From: Cyanobacterium sp. HL-69
Lineage (GTDB): Bacteria > Cyanobacteriota > Cyanobacteriia > Cyanobacteriales > Cyanobacteriaceae
Direction: 5' to 3'
Length of the DNA stretch: 64,000 nt
Assembly (NCBI GenBank): GCA_002813895.1
Contig: CP024912.1
Location: 992,001-1,056,000, forward strand
Positions 8,984-16,899 of this stretch are shown here, piece after piece; within the stretch, counting starts at the first letter, position 1; the number at the start of each line of letters is the position of its first letter. The translations under genes were made by a program, and so were the position numbers. The notes beneath the pieces were generated by a model. It saw only the letters and a list, made by a program, of their open reading frames with translations. It had not been told where the DNA came from and did not search any database.

Positions 8984-9229
8984 AATCGTGCCGTAAATCA
9001 AGTTTTTATCGACCTCTGTTTTGCGAAAATTTGGAGTAGTTTACTTTTAGTTAAAAGTTTGCTTTCTGCTCCTGCTAACTGATTGTCCCGATGCTGTCTA
9101 TCTTCGGATAGAGAAAATAAGAGCACTCTCAGCAACAAGGATGCAGGTATCCTGTTCCAGCGGTTAGCAAATCACTTCCGAGCAAGGATGAGTTCTTTTA
9201 GAGAATTGAAAGCGAGTCTCGCCATCTGC
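8984..9229 (+). ncRNA. tracrRNA fused to a homing crRNA: putative natural single-guide RNA
   Basis: The region after cas12k aligns by eye with the V-K tracrRNA, for example TTGCTTTCTG (9059-9068), GATGCTGTCTATC and AGCGGTTAGCAAATCAC. A -10-like TAGAAT lies at 8972-8977. The anti-repeat AGTTCT (9191-9196), a 5-nt loop and AGAATT (9202-9207) form a 6-bp stem with one G-T pair, followed by GAAAG and a 17-nt guide. The internal CTTTC can also pair with GAAAG, as in known Cas12k guide RNA. There is no room for a separate array, so tracrRNA and crRNA would be one molecule of about 246 nt. The exact 5' end is inferred. Confidence 0.8.
9201..9229 (+). CRISPR. Delocalised half-repeat and 17-nt homing spacer against tRNA-Leu
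   Basis: GAGAATTGAAAG (9201-9212) is the 3' half of a V-K direct repeat; a full-length repeat is not present. The next 17 nt, CGAGTCTCGCCATCTGC (9213-9229), match the 3' part of the tRNA-Leu gene at 9352-9368 (minus strand) at 16 of 17 positions; the mismatch is at spacer position 15. Short delocalised spacers of this kind drive homing of V-K CASTs to tRNA genes (family knowledge). Confidence 0.9.
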
Positions 9230-9317
9230 TTAAGTGACATTAATCTGTTGTCACGTCATTTATTTTGTTAAGACGACACTAATGTGTTACCGATGACAAA
9301 TAATTTGTTAATGTACA
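9230..9317. repeat. CAST terminal region with TnsB-binding repeats (cas12k-side end)
   Basis: Reading inward from 9317 on the minus strand, the end starts TGTACA. It then shows repeated blocks of the form ACAAATTATTTGTCATC, ACACATTAGTGTCGTC and ACAGATTAATGTCAC, the pattern of TnsB sites in V-K ends. The block CAAATTATTTGTCATCGGT is shared with the orphan end at 57.9 kb. Candidate target duplication ACCAG follows at 9318-9322. Confidence 0.88.
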
Positions 9318-9350
9318 ACCAGATTATAAAAACCATTGGTAGTTTATTTA

Positions 9351-9432
9351 TGCGGATGGCGAGACTCGAACTCGCAAGGCCGAAGCCACACGCCCCTCAA
9401 GCGTGCGCGTATACCAATTCCGCCACATCCGC
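9351..9432 (-). tRNA. tRNA-Leu(GAG)
   Basis: This is an 82-nt class II-type tRNA on the minus strand. Acceptor GCGGATG pairs with CATCCGC. The anticodon stem CACGC/GCGTG encloses TTGAGGG, giving anticodon GAG. A variable arm is present, and the T-arm is GCGAG-TTCGAGT-CTCGC. The gene is intact; the CAST inserted 28 bp beyond its 3' end. CCA is not encoded. Confidence 0.95.
9352..9371 (-). other. Protospacer and GTT PAM for the CAST homing guide
   Basis: On the minus strand GTT (9371-9369) precedes CGAGTCTCGCCATCCGC (9368-9352), inside the T-arm and acceptor stem of tRNA-Leu. GTN is the PAM of characterised Cas12k proteins. The transposon begins 51 bp from the PAM, counting the 5-bp duplication, within the spacing known for V-K CASTs. 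Confidence 0.88.
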
Positions 9433-9503
9433 AGGATACAATAACATATTATAGCATATCTGCTTTAAAAAATCCAGACAAATCTCTCATAACAAAAATA
9501 TAT

Positions 9504-9709
9504 CCCTCTTTTGTCAGTCTCCGATAATCTTGGAAATTGCTAAACTCTAAAAGTCTTTCTCTATATGCGATCGCCCGATTATTTGTTACTTTAAAATAAA
9601 AGATGACTCAAAATTAAGAAAAGTAAATTGTAGTATATGTAATCTTTCGATTATAAGAAGTTATGAAATTAATTAATAGTAAGAAAAAATGGAAAGTGAC
9701 AAAAGAGGG
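9504..9709. mobile_element. About 206-bp MITE with IS701-type ends
   Basis: CCCTCTTTTGTCAGTCTCC at 9504 and GGAAAGTGACAAAAGAGGG ending at 9709 are inverted repeats (16 of 19 matching). The same end closes the IS701 transposase remnant at 57,652, and its next bases (TCCGA..ATAAT) also agree with the MITE left end. The interior has no reading frame. It is best read as a non-autonomous derivative of that IS family. It occupies most of the gap between tRNA-Leu and the P-type ATPase gene; the rest (9433-9503, 9710-9795) shows nothing else recognisable. Confidence 0.7.
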
Positions 9710-9795
9710 CTATTCTCCGGCTAAACGAAAAACCATATTTAAAATTAGCAATGCCCTAAAGGGTTTATGTTTTATTCAGCGCACCTTAACCTCCA

Positions 9796-11724
9796 CTAAG
9801 TCTTAAATTTAATAATTCTTCCTGCGTTAAAGATAGCAATTAAGGCCACTCCTACATCAGCAAAAATAGCTTCCCAAAGACTTGCTAATCCTACGGCTCC
9901 CAAAATGATAAATAATCCTTTAATACTTAGGGCGAAGCCAATATTTTGCCAGACGATTTGACGAGTTTTTTTGGCAATGGCGATCGCCTGAGAAACTTTA
10001 GAAGGCATATCTGCCATAATTACCACATCAGCAGTTTCAATGGCGGCATCGGAACCTAATGCACCCATAGCCATACCCACATCTGCCAAAGCGATGACGG
10101 GGGCATCATTAATACCATCCCCGACAAATGCTACTTTGGTTTTTTGTTTACTGGCTTGGTGTAAAATCCCCTCTAAAGCACTGACTTTATCTTCTGGTAA
10201 TAATTGAGCTTGATAGTTAATTATCCCCAACCTTTGAGCGATGGAGTTTGCCACTAATTGATTATCCCCTGTTAGCATCACCACTTCAATGCCTTGGGAT
10301 TGTAAATGTTGCACCGCCATAACGGCATCGTCTTTTAACTGATCTGCTACGGTTATATAACCGACATATTCGTTATCAATGGCTGTATGTACCGTCGTAC
10401 CTTGTAGGGTACAGACTTCTGGAGGATGGAAAATATTTTCTCGGTGGAGAAGGCGATCGCTTCCTACCAATATTGTTTTATTATCTATCTGGGCGATGAC
10501 ACCATGACCCACAATTTCTTGATAGTTGCTAACGGAAATATTATTAACAATCTGATCATATTCTTCTACAATGGACTTAGCCACGGGATGATTAGACTGA
10601 GATTCAGCCATAGCAGTTAGTGCCAGTAATTGGTATTTTGATAACCCATTATGAGTAACTATATCCGTCACTCGAAAATTTCCCTTCGTCAAAGTACCTG
10701 TTTTATCAAAAACAACGGTTTTCACTTGGGTTAAGGCATCTAGGAAAGTCGAGCCTTTTACCAAAATACCGTTTTTTGCCGCACTACCCACACCCCCGAA
10801 ATATCCCAAGGGAATACTAATAACTAAACCACAGGGACAGGAAATAATCAATAAAATTAAAGCTCGATAAATCCATAGTGGCTGGGTTTGACTGCCAAAA
10901 ATCAGGGGGGGAATAATTGCCACTCCAAGGGATAAAAACACCACTACAGGGGTATAGTATCGAGCAAACGTACTAATAAATTTTTCGGTTTCTGCTTTCT
11001 TTCCTTGAGCATTTTCGACTAAATCCAATATCTTAGCAATGGAAGATTCGGCGAAGGGTTTTGTGGCTTTGGCCGTTAATGTGCCTGATTGATTAATGGA
11101 ACCTGCTAGAATAAAGTCTCCTTCTTTAACTATTTGAGGAATGGATTCCCCCGTTAAGGCGGAGGTATCAATTTGAGAGCTACCATTAATGATTTTTCCA
11201 TCAAGGGGTATTTTCTCCCCTGCTTTGATGATGATAATATCTCCTATATTTACATTTTCTGGGGAGACTATTTCAATACCTGTATTTGTTTTTAGGGTAG
11301 CTTGATCGGGGCGAATTTCTAATAAAGATTTGATGGAGTTGCGCGATTTTCCTACGGCGTAGTCTTGAAATGTTTCACCGATTTGATAAAATAACATTAC
11401 TGCCACTGCTTCTGGTATTTTGTGAAGGGCGATCGCACTGAGACTCGCTACCGTCATGAGGAAATTTTCATCAAAGATTCTTCCCTTTAATATATTTTTT
11501 CCTGCACGAGTGATAACACCCCAGCCACTGAGAAGATAAGCTGTAAGTAAAACCACATATTCCCCCACAAAGTAAGGGGTGTCGTGAAGTTCATCATAAA
11601 ATACTAAACCGATAGAAAATAAAACTCCAGAAATGACCATTGGTATGGAGTCTTTTTTCCAATCAAATTCTTTGCCTTGATTTTGATTTTTATTATCCTG
11701 TGAGCAACCGCAATTTGTTCCCAT
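9796..11724 (-). CDS. Heavy-metal P1B-type ATPase (Zn/Cd/Pb efflux type)
   Basis: This 642-residue inner-membrane metal pump has all P-type landmarks: actuator TGES, the ion-site CPC motif in ISCPCGLV, phosphorylation site DKTGT, and the hinge GDGINDAP. The N-terminus lacks a heavy-metal-associated domain; a cysteine pair in MGTNCGCS may stand in for it. CPC with the MLFYQIGE region and no His-rich tail fits the ZntA/CadA group better than copper pumps, but the metal is inferred. It stands alone on its strand, with the peroxiredoxin 160 bp upstream. Confidence 0.88.
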   Translation of the reverse strand: MGTNCGCSQDNKNQNQGKEFDWKKDSIPMVISGVLFSIGLVFYDELHDTPYFVGEYVVLLTAYLLSGWGVITRAGKNILKGRIFDENFLMTVASLSAIALHKIPEAVAVMLFYQIGETFQDYAVGKSRNSIKSLLEIRPDQATLKTNTGIEIVSPENVNIGDIIIIKAGEKIPLDGKIINGSSQIDTSALTGESIPQIVKEGDFILAGSINQSGTLTAKATKPFAESSIAKILDLVENAQGKKAETEKFISTFARYYTPVVVFLSLGVAIIPPLIFGSQTQPLWIYRALILLIISCPCGLVISIPLGYFGGVGSAAKNGILVKGSTFLDALTQVKTVVFDKTGTLTKGNFRVTDIVTHNGLSKYQLLALTAMAESQSNHPVAKSIVEEYDQIVNNISVSNYQEIVGHGVIAQIDNKTILVGSDRLLHRENIFHPPEVCTLQGTTVHTAIDNEYVGYITVADQLKDDAVMAVQHLQSQGIEVVMLTGDNQLVANSIAQRLGIINYQAQLLPEDKVSALEGILHQASKQKTKVAFVGDGINDAPVIALADVGMAMGALGSDAAIETADVVIMADMPSKVSQAIAIAKKTRQIVWQNIGFALSIKGLFIILGAVGLASLWEAIFADVGVALIAIFNAGRIIKFKT

Positions 11725-11821
11725 AATATTTTAATCTGAATACATGAGCATTAATTCAATAATATATAAAAATTGGTGGAAAAAATAAAAGATAAAAGCG
11801 AAGTTACCAAGAAATAGTGAG

Positions 11822-11857
11822 AAAAAAAATAGGGACGTAATATATAATTACATCCCT
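11822..11857 (-). terminator. Rho-independent terminator after the peroxiredoxin gene
   Basis: On the minus strand GGGATGTAAT and ATTACGTCCC form a stem around 11831-11857, followed by a run of eight T (11822-11829). It lies 27 bp after the peroxiredoxin stop. Confidence 0.75.
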
Positions 11858-11883
11858 TCCCTCGTCGTGAAAATACCCAGTAA

Positions 11884-12519
11884 TTATTTGTTAGGCTGGG
11901 GAGTCATGCGTAAATAGGGTTTGATTTCGGTAACACCTTTAGGAAACTTCTGTTTAGCTTCTTCGGTGGGGATAGAGGGTACAACTACACAATCATCACC
12001 ATCTTGCCAGTTGGCAGGGGTTGCCACTTGGTGATAGTCGGTTAATTGTAGAGAGTCGATAACTCTTAAAATTTCGTCAAAGTTACGTCCTGTACTAGCA
12101 GGGTAAGTGATGGTTACTCTTAACTTTTTGTTAGGGTCGATGATAAATACACTTCTAACGGTTAAGTTATTTAAAGATTTAGGGTGAATCATGCCGTATA
12201 AATCGGCTACAGTGCGATCGCCATCAGCCAAGATAGGATAATTAACGGTGGTATTTTGAGTTTCGTTAATATCACCAATCCATCCCTTATGGGATTCCAC
12301 ATCGTCCACACTAAGGGCGATCGTTTTTACGTTGCGTTTTTGGAACTCAGATTGTAAACTAGCCACAGTACCTAGTTCAGTGGTACATACAGGAGTATAA
12401 TCGGCGGGATGAGAAAAAAGAATTATCCAACTATCTCCAGCCCAATCATAAAAATTAATTTCTCCCTCGCTAGAGGCTTGAGTAAAGTTAGGAACGGTAT
12501 CCCCTAATTGTAATGTCAT
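11884..12519 (-). CDS. 1-Cys peroxiredoxin (Prx6 type)
   Basis: This 211-residue thiol peroxidase reduces H2O2 and alkyl hydroperoxides. The active-site block SHPADYTPVCTTE (about residues 36-48) holds the peroxidatic Cys with its Thr and Pro partners. Length and the C-terminal domain (PSIPTEEAKQKFPKGVTE) are those of the Prx6/1-Cys group rather than the shorter typical 2-Cys enzymes. It is monocistronic, with a terminator directly downstream. It is relevant to oxygenic metabolism but not physically linked to a partner gene. Confidence 0.92.
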   Translation of the reverse strand: MTLQLGDTVPNFTQASSEGEINFYDWAGDSWIILFSHPADYTPVCTTELGTVASLQSEFQKRNVKTIALSVDDVESHKGWIGDINETQNTTVNYPILADGDRTVADLYGMIHPKSLNNLTVRSVFIIDPNKKLRVTITYPASTGRNFDEILRVIDSLQLTDYHQVATPANWQDGDDCVVVPSIPTEEAKQKFPKGVTEIKPYLRMTPQPNK

Positions 12520-12910
12520 ATAAAATTTTTCCTACAAACTAAAACAAAGATAAATTAATACATCCCCATACTAGAGGCAATAATCGAAACTGTTTCATAT
12601 TTTACAATTATTCATGAAAGTACCGAAAGATTATTTAATTCATCTTTACAAATCTTTACCAAACCTTTAAGTATGAGGGGTATTTCACTGATAAAATCAA
12701 AATTAACTCATAGCAATCTTACCCAAAATATAGCATTATTATTCAATGCTAGGGATTAGAGATTAAAAATAAAAATGAGCAAAAAAAGCCACCATAAGAT
12801 GGCAGAATTGTTCATTGGTAACTGGTCAAGGTAGTAATCCTAGACGAGGGAAAATCACAAAATCTCAAGTACATATTAAAAAATTATCTTAAATTTGGAG
12901 GTTCATTTTC
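12520..12910. promoter_or_regulatory. Divergent upstream region of prx and psbU
   Basis: This 391-bp AT-rich region sits between two divergent genes and must hold both promoters. A clear ribosome-binding site GGAGG at 12897-12901 lies 9 bp before the psbU ATG. A weak hairpin GCCACCAT/ATGGC is at 12788-12803. No reading frame or RNA gene is recognised. Confidence 0.5.
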
Positions 12911-13339
12911 ATGAAACTATGGCAAAGTATTACCGCATATTTTAGTGTTCTTGTGGTTGGTTGTGCCTTATTATTTGCTCAACCCGCCCAAGCATTGGAT
13001 TTTAATGCGATTAGTCAACTAAGCCCCCGTATCGTAGCTGTAGAAGGCGATCGCCGTAACGCCGCCGATGAATTATTAACCACTGAATTTGGTCAAAAAA
13101 TTGATGTTAATAATAGTGACATCCGAGACTTTCGTGAACTAAGAGGATTTTATCCTAAATTAGCCAGTATGATCATTCAAAATGCCCCTTACGAAGAAGT
13201 AGGAGATGTTTTAGACATTCCAGGCCTAAGTGAGAGACAAAAAGAAAGATTACAAGCTAACATCGATAAATTCAGCGCCACCCCCCCTGCTTCAGTATTC
13301 AACGAAGGTGACGAACGCTATAACGCAGGTGTTTATTAA
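12911..13339 (+). CDS. psbU: PsbU, photosystem II 12-kDa extrinsic protein
   Basis: This lumenal subunit stabilises the oxygen-evolving Mn cluster. It has 142 residues: a signal peptide with hydrophobic core SVLVVGCALLFAQPAQA (cleavage near residue 28), then the mature part with NSDIRDFRELRGFYP and a helix-hairpin-helix-like LDIPGLSERQKERL. Length matches the family. It has a strong GGAGG ribosome-binding site and a strong terminator 25 bp downstream, so it is monocistronic. Confidence 0.96.
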   Translation: MKLWQSITAYFSVLVVGCALLFAQPAQALDFNAISQLSPRIVAVEGDRRNAADELLTTEFGQKIDVNNSDIRDFRELRGFYPKLASMIIQNAPYEEVGDVLDIPGLSERQKERLQANIDKFSATPPASVFNEGDERYNAGVY

Positions 13340-13364
13340 ATAGGCTTTTTATTTCAAATGAATA

Positions 13365-13387
13365 GGTGGGCAATGCCCACCTTTTTT
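13365..13387. terminator. Terminator of psbU (GGTGGGCAATGCCCACC type)
   Basis: The stem GGTGGGC/GCCCACC with loop AAT (13365-13381) is followed by six T. The same hairpin recurs at 54,599 and, in variant form, at 44,337, so it belongs to a dispersed palindrome family used as terminators. Confidence 0.88.
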
Positions 13388-13419
13388 GTGTTTACAACCA
13401 TTGCAAACTGATAACTAAG

Positions 13420-15585
13420 TTATCCATTTTGTGCCATATCCATCAAAATTTGATGGGTACTATGTTCAATTTCTCCTTCTTTGGGGCGACGTTGAATATA
13501 ACTGCCATCGGTTTGTAATTCCCAACTTTGGCGATTATCCGAAAGCATAAGCCCTAATAATTCCTCCAATTGTTTCATCAATTTTGGTTCCTCAACAGGA
13601 GTAATAGCCTCTACTCTCCGAGATAAATTTCTGGTCATCCAATCGGCACTACCGATATAGATTTCCTCCTCACCGTTGTTATGGAAATAAAAGATACGAG
13701 AGTGTTCTAAAAATCGACCGATAATACTAATAACCTTAATATTTTCGCTCACCCCTTCCATACCTGGCCGTAAACAACAAATGCCCCGAATAATCAAATC
13801 TATTTTTACCCCCGCTTGGGAAGCCCGATAAAGCGCCTCGATAACAGCTACATCCACTAAAGAATTCATCTTTGCCACAATTCTACCAGTGCCACCATCA
13901 CGACAATGATTTGCTTCCCTTTCAATCATGGCAATCATGCGATCGCGCATAGTCACAGGAGCAACTAGCAACTTACGGAAAGCCTTTTGCTTAGAATAAC
14001 CTGTCAAATAGTTAAACAAATCAGTCAAATCAGCACCCAAATCTTCTCGACAGGTAAACAAACCAATGTCAGTATAGAGTTTTGCCGTTTTTGGATTATA
14101 ATTGCCCGTGCCAATGTGAACATAACGACGAATTTTATCCTCATCTTTGCGCACCACCAGCACAATCTTAGTATGGGTTTTTAAACCTACTAACCCATAA
14201 ACCACATGGACACCAGCCTTCTCCAACTTCCTTGCCCAGAGAATATTATTTTCCTCATCAAAACGAGCCTTTAACTCCACCAAAGCCACTACCTGTTTAC
14301 CATTTTCCGCCGCCTCAATGAGAGCCTTAATGATAGGAGAATCCCCCGAAGTACGATAAAGAGTCATCTTAATGGCCATCACATCTGGATCATGGGCTGA
14401 CTGGGTAATAAACTCCTGCACTGTGGAAGAAAAAGAATGATAAGGGTGATGTACCATCAAATCGGACTTGCGAATCATGGCAAAAAATTCAGGGCTGATA
14501 TGCTCATCTCTATCATCGTCTTGATCTAAAAGTAACTCTTGGAAATGATCAAACGGAGGGGGTACTACAGCACTCCAGCGATTATCTTTTAATTCTGGTA
14601 AAGGAAACCCCGTGAGGGCAAACAAATCATTTAAACCCAATAAACCTTCAATTTCATACACATCAATGGGCTGTAAATTTAGCCCCTGCATCAGCATTTT
14701 TTTGATGTTACTAGGCATGGAAGCATGAACTTCTAACCTAACGGGAGAACCTGCAAAACGTCTTTTTCTCAACTCCTGTTGAATGGCCAACAATAAATCA
14801 TCGGCTTCATCTTCCTGTACTCCCAAGTCCGCATCACGGGTAAGACGGAAATTATGGTACTCTTGCACATCCATCCCCGGGAAAAGGGATTCTAAATTAT
14901 GGGCAATTACCTGTTCTAGGGGTACACCTACCCAAAGTAAGTCCTGATGATTTTCTTCTCCCACTTGTCTCAGGTGTTCAGGGAAAGCAACAAAACGGGG
15001 TAAGGATTTAGGTACTTTTACCCTAGCAAACAATTGTGCCCCTGTGTCAGGATTTCTAACTAATACGGCCAAGTTTAAACTCAGGTTAGAAATATGGGGA
15101 AAAGGGTGACTAGGATCAACGGCGAGTGGGGTAAGAACGGGAAATATGTTACTTTCGTAGTAGTCGTGTAAGTATTTTCTTTGTTCTTGGTTGAGATCGA
15201 CGAAATTTATTAGGTGAATGCCATGGTGGACTAATTCTTTTTTTAAATTGTATTCAAAATTGGCTACCTGTTCTTGTACTACGGGACGCAAATATTTTTG
15301 GATATTCTCCATTTGTTCGATGGGAGTGGAGCCGTCAAAGGTTTTTTTGGTTACTTCCGCTTCTATTTGTCGTTTGATAGCTGCAACCCTAACCATGAAA
15401 AATTCATCTAAGTTGGAACTGAAAATGGCGGTGAATTTTAGTCTTTCTAGTAATAAAGTTCTTTCGTCTAGGGCTTCGTGTAGCACTCTGCGGTTAAATT
15501 CTAGCCAACTTAGTTCTCTATTGAAATAGTATTTACTATCTCTAAGATCGATTTTTGTCTCTCTCATGGTTTCTGTTTCTGTCAT
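13420..15585 (-). CDS. ppk1: Polyphosphate kinase PPK1
   Basis: This enzyme transfers the ATP gamma-phosphate to long-chain polyphosphate. Its 721 residues match PPK1 length. FNRELSWLEFNRRVL near the N-terminus is the N-domain start, and MKMTLYRTSGDSP lies in the core. The phosphorylated His is in VHIGTGNYNPKTAKLYTD, and a second catalytic His region follows in SADWMTRNLSRRVE. Convergent with psbU, sharing its terminator region. A second in-frame ATG six residues downstream (MRETKID) could also be the start. Confidence 0.96.
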   Translation of the reverse strand: MTETETMRETKIDLRDSKYYFNRELSWLEFNRRVLHEALDERTLLLERLKFTAIFSSNLDEFFMVRVAAIKRQIEAEVTKKTFDGSTPIEQMENIQKYLRPVVQEQVANFEYNLKKELVHHGIHLINFVDLNQEQRKYLHDYYESNIFPVLTPLAVDPSHPFPHISNLSLNLAVLVRNPDTGAQLFARVKVPKSLPRFVAFPEHLRQVGEENHQDLLWVGVPLEQVIAHNLESLFPGMDVQEYHNFRLTRDADLGVQEDEADDLLLAIQQELRKRRFAGSPVRLEVHASMPSNIKKMLMQGLNLQPIDVYEIEGLLGLNDLFALTGFPLPELKDNRWSAVVPPPFDHFQELLLDQDDDRDEHISPEFFAMIRKSDLMVHHPYHSFSSTVQEFITQSAHDPDVMAIKMTLYRTSGDSPIIKALIEAAENGKQVVALVELKARFDEENNILWARKLEKAGVHVVYGLVGLKTHTKIVLVVRKDEDKIRRYVHIGTGNYNPKTAKLYTDIGLFTCREDLGADLTDLFNYLTGYSKQKAFRKLLVAPVTMRDRMIAMIEREANHCRDGGTGRIVAKMNSLVDVAVIEALYRASQAGVKIDLIIRGICCLRPGMEGVSENIKVISIIGRFLEHSRIFYFHNNGEEEIYIGSADWMTRNLSRRVEAITPVEEPKLMKQLEELLGLMLSDNRQSWELQTDGSYIQRRPKEGEIEHSTHQILMDMAQNG

Positions 15586-15861
15586 GGTAGTTTCTATATA
15601 CTTTGTTATTGGTTACTGCGGAGTAACTTTATATACTGATTGTTATAGTCTCTACTCATCATATCTTGATCAATAATTCTTCAGGTTATGATCTGATTAA
15701 GGGAAAATTGATTCCAAAGAAAAACCTCCGGGCGTCTTTCCATGTTTCGACTCCGAAGGCTTCTCATATTTAACTCCTCACCTAATCACTATTAAAATCC
15801 ATTTAGGAACAACGGGAGATAACCTTGTGACACTTTCTTAACTGTCACAGGGTCTGGAGGA

Positions 15862-16806
15862 TTATTGGCTGATTCCTTTGAGTTGGGCGAGGGCTTCAAT
15901 GGTACTGGTGCGATCGCGCCTTAAGGGTTCTTGGGTAGCACCCACGGGCATTTGATCGATCTTGGCCATGGCAATGTCGAAACTTTTGAGGGCTTCTTCG
16001 AGGGCTTCCACGTTATTATCTCGCATACCTTTTTCCCGTAAAATTTGACCACGGAGGTAATGAATTTCGGGATTATTGGGGGTACTTTCCACCGCTTTAT
16101 TAGCGAAAGTAAGAGCTTGATCAAAGTCTTTTAAGTCTCTATAGGCGATGGCAATACCCCTGTCCACTAAATATTGAGGACTGCCAAACTGTTGTAACTG
16201 ACTAATGGCTTGGGAGGGGCTAGAAAAAGGGAGATTTACTGCCAAAATTAAATTAAAATAACCCTTAATCAAATTTAACTCAGGGTCATTACTATCAATT
16301 CTTTCCGCCTGTTCAAAATAGCGAAACACCGACTGTAACTGACCGATAGCCGCCATGGGTCCACTAACCTCGAACTTGTGAGCCCCTTGAAGAAAATTAC
16401 CCACTGCGAGATAAATATTACTTCTGAGAGGATCTCCAAAGGCGATCCCCCGTGCCACTCTTACGGTTTCATCGGCATAGGATTTCATCGTAGCCCAGTC
16501 CTCCTCGGTATAGGCTAAAGAAGCCCGTAAAGCAGGAACTAAAGGATCATTGGTTTCCGATTGTTTCGCCTCATCCAATAATCTTTTGGCACGGGGATAA
16601 TTACCTTCCTCGAAAAGAGCCTTAAAAGCCTGTTCTGTTTTATCTCCTATTTCACGGGGATTAGTTCTTCTAAAAGGATCTGCGGCCAAACTAGCACCCA
16701 CAGAAAATCCCCAAGATAACATCGAAAGGGCGATCGTAGAGAAAATAAAAGCCCCTTGACGACGAACCCCAAAAAGAGAAAAAAACTTATTACTCTTATT
16801 TTGCAT
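15862..16806 (-). CDS. TPR-repeat protein, probably exported
   Basis: From the ATG at 16806 it has 314 residues; the frame is open to 16863, but the added 19 residues lack typical start features. A hydrophobic segment (GAFIFSTIALSMLSWGFSVGAS) ending near SLAADP looks like a signal peptide, placing it in the periplasm or thylakoid lumen. Several tetratricopeptide-like helix pairs follow, for example IAYRDLKDFDQALTFANKAV and NPEIHYLRGQILREKG. It resembles conserved cyanobacterial TPR proteins of unknown role. The ABC ATPase gene is divergent, 93 bp away. Confidence 0.75.
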   Translation of the reverse strand: MQNKSNKFFSLFGVRRQGAFIFSTIALSMLSWGFSVGASLAADPFRRTNPREIGDKTEQAFKALFEEGNYPRAKRLLDEAKQSETNDPLVPALRASLAYTEEDWATMKSYADETVRVARGIAFGDPLRSNIYLAVGNFLQGAHKFEVSGPMAAIGQLQSVFRYFEQAERIDSNDPELNLIKGYFNLILAVNLPFSSPSQAISQLQQFGSPQYLVDRGIAIAYRDLKDFDQALTFANKAVESTPNNPEIHYLRGQILREKGMRDNNVEALEEALKSFDIAMAKIDQMPVGATQEPLRRDRTSTIEALAQLKGISQ

Positions 16807-16899
16807 GATCAAAATACTGCCTCTTGAAGGAAAAATGTTAACAATACCTTTAGCAATTATCATAAAAGGTAAATATTGCTTATGATTGTAGCCTAAACT

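Larger units (their letters stand above)
1..9317 (+). mobile_element. Type V-K CRISPR-associated transposon (CAST), partial
   Basis: Gene order tnsB-tnsC-tniQ, cargo, cvkR, cas12k, tracrRNA/guide and a transposon end ending in TGTACA is the layout of the type V-K family (ShCAST, AcCAST). The tnsB-side end lies before the window, so total length and the second target-site duplication cannot be seen. The cas12k-side end is at 9317, followed by candidate 5-bp duplication ACCAG (9318-9322) and, 28 bp further on, the 3' end of a tRNA-Leu gene. All core components visible here are open and full length. Confidence 0.95.

Noticed and set aside
9083-9271. 62-codon frame over the tracrRNA/guide region
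   Set aside because: It overlaps a clearly conserved non-coding RNA and transposon-end repeats, and its product has no protein-like features.
15768-15790. ACTCCTCACCT resembles the Yfr1 small-RNA core
   Set aside because: Only 9 of 11 core bases match, and there is no flanking stem or terminator of the Yfr1 type.
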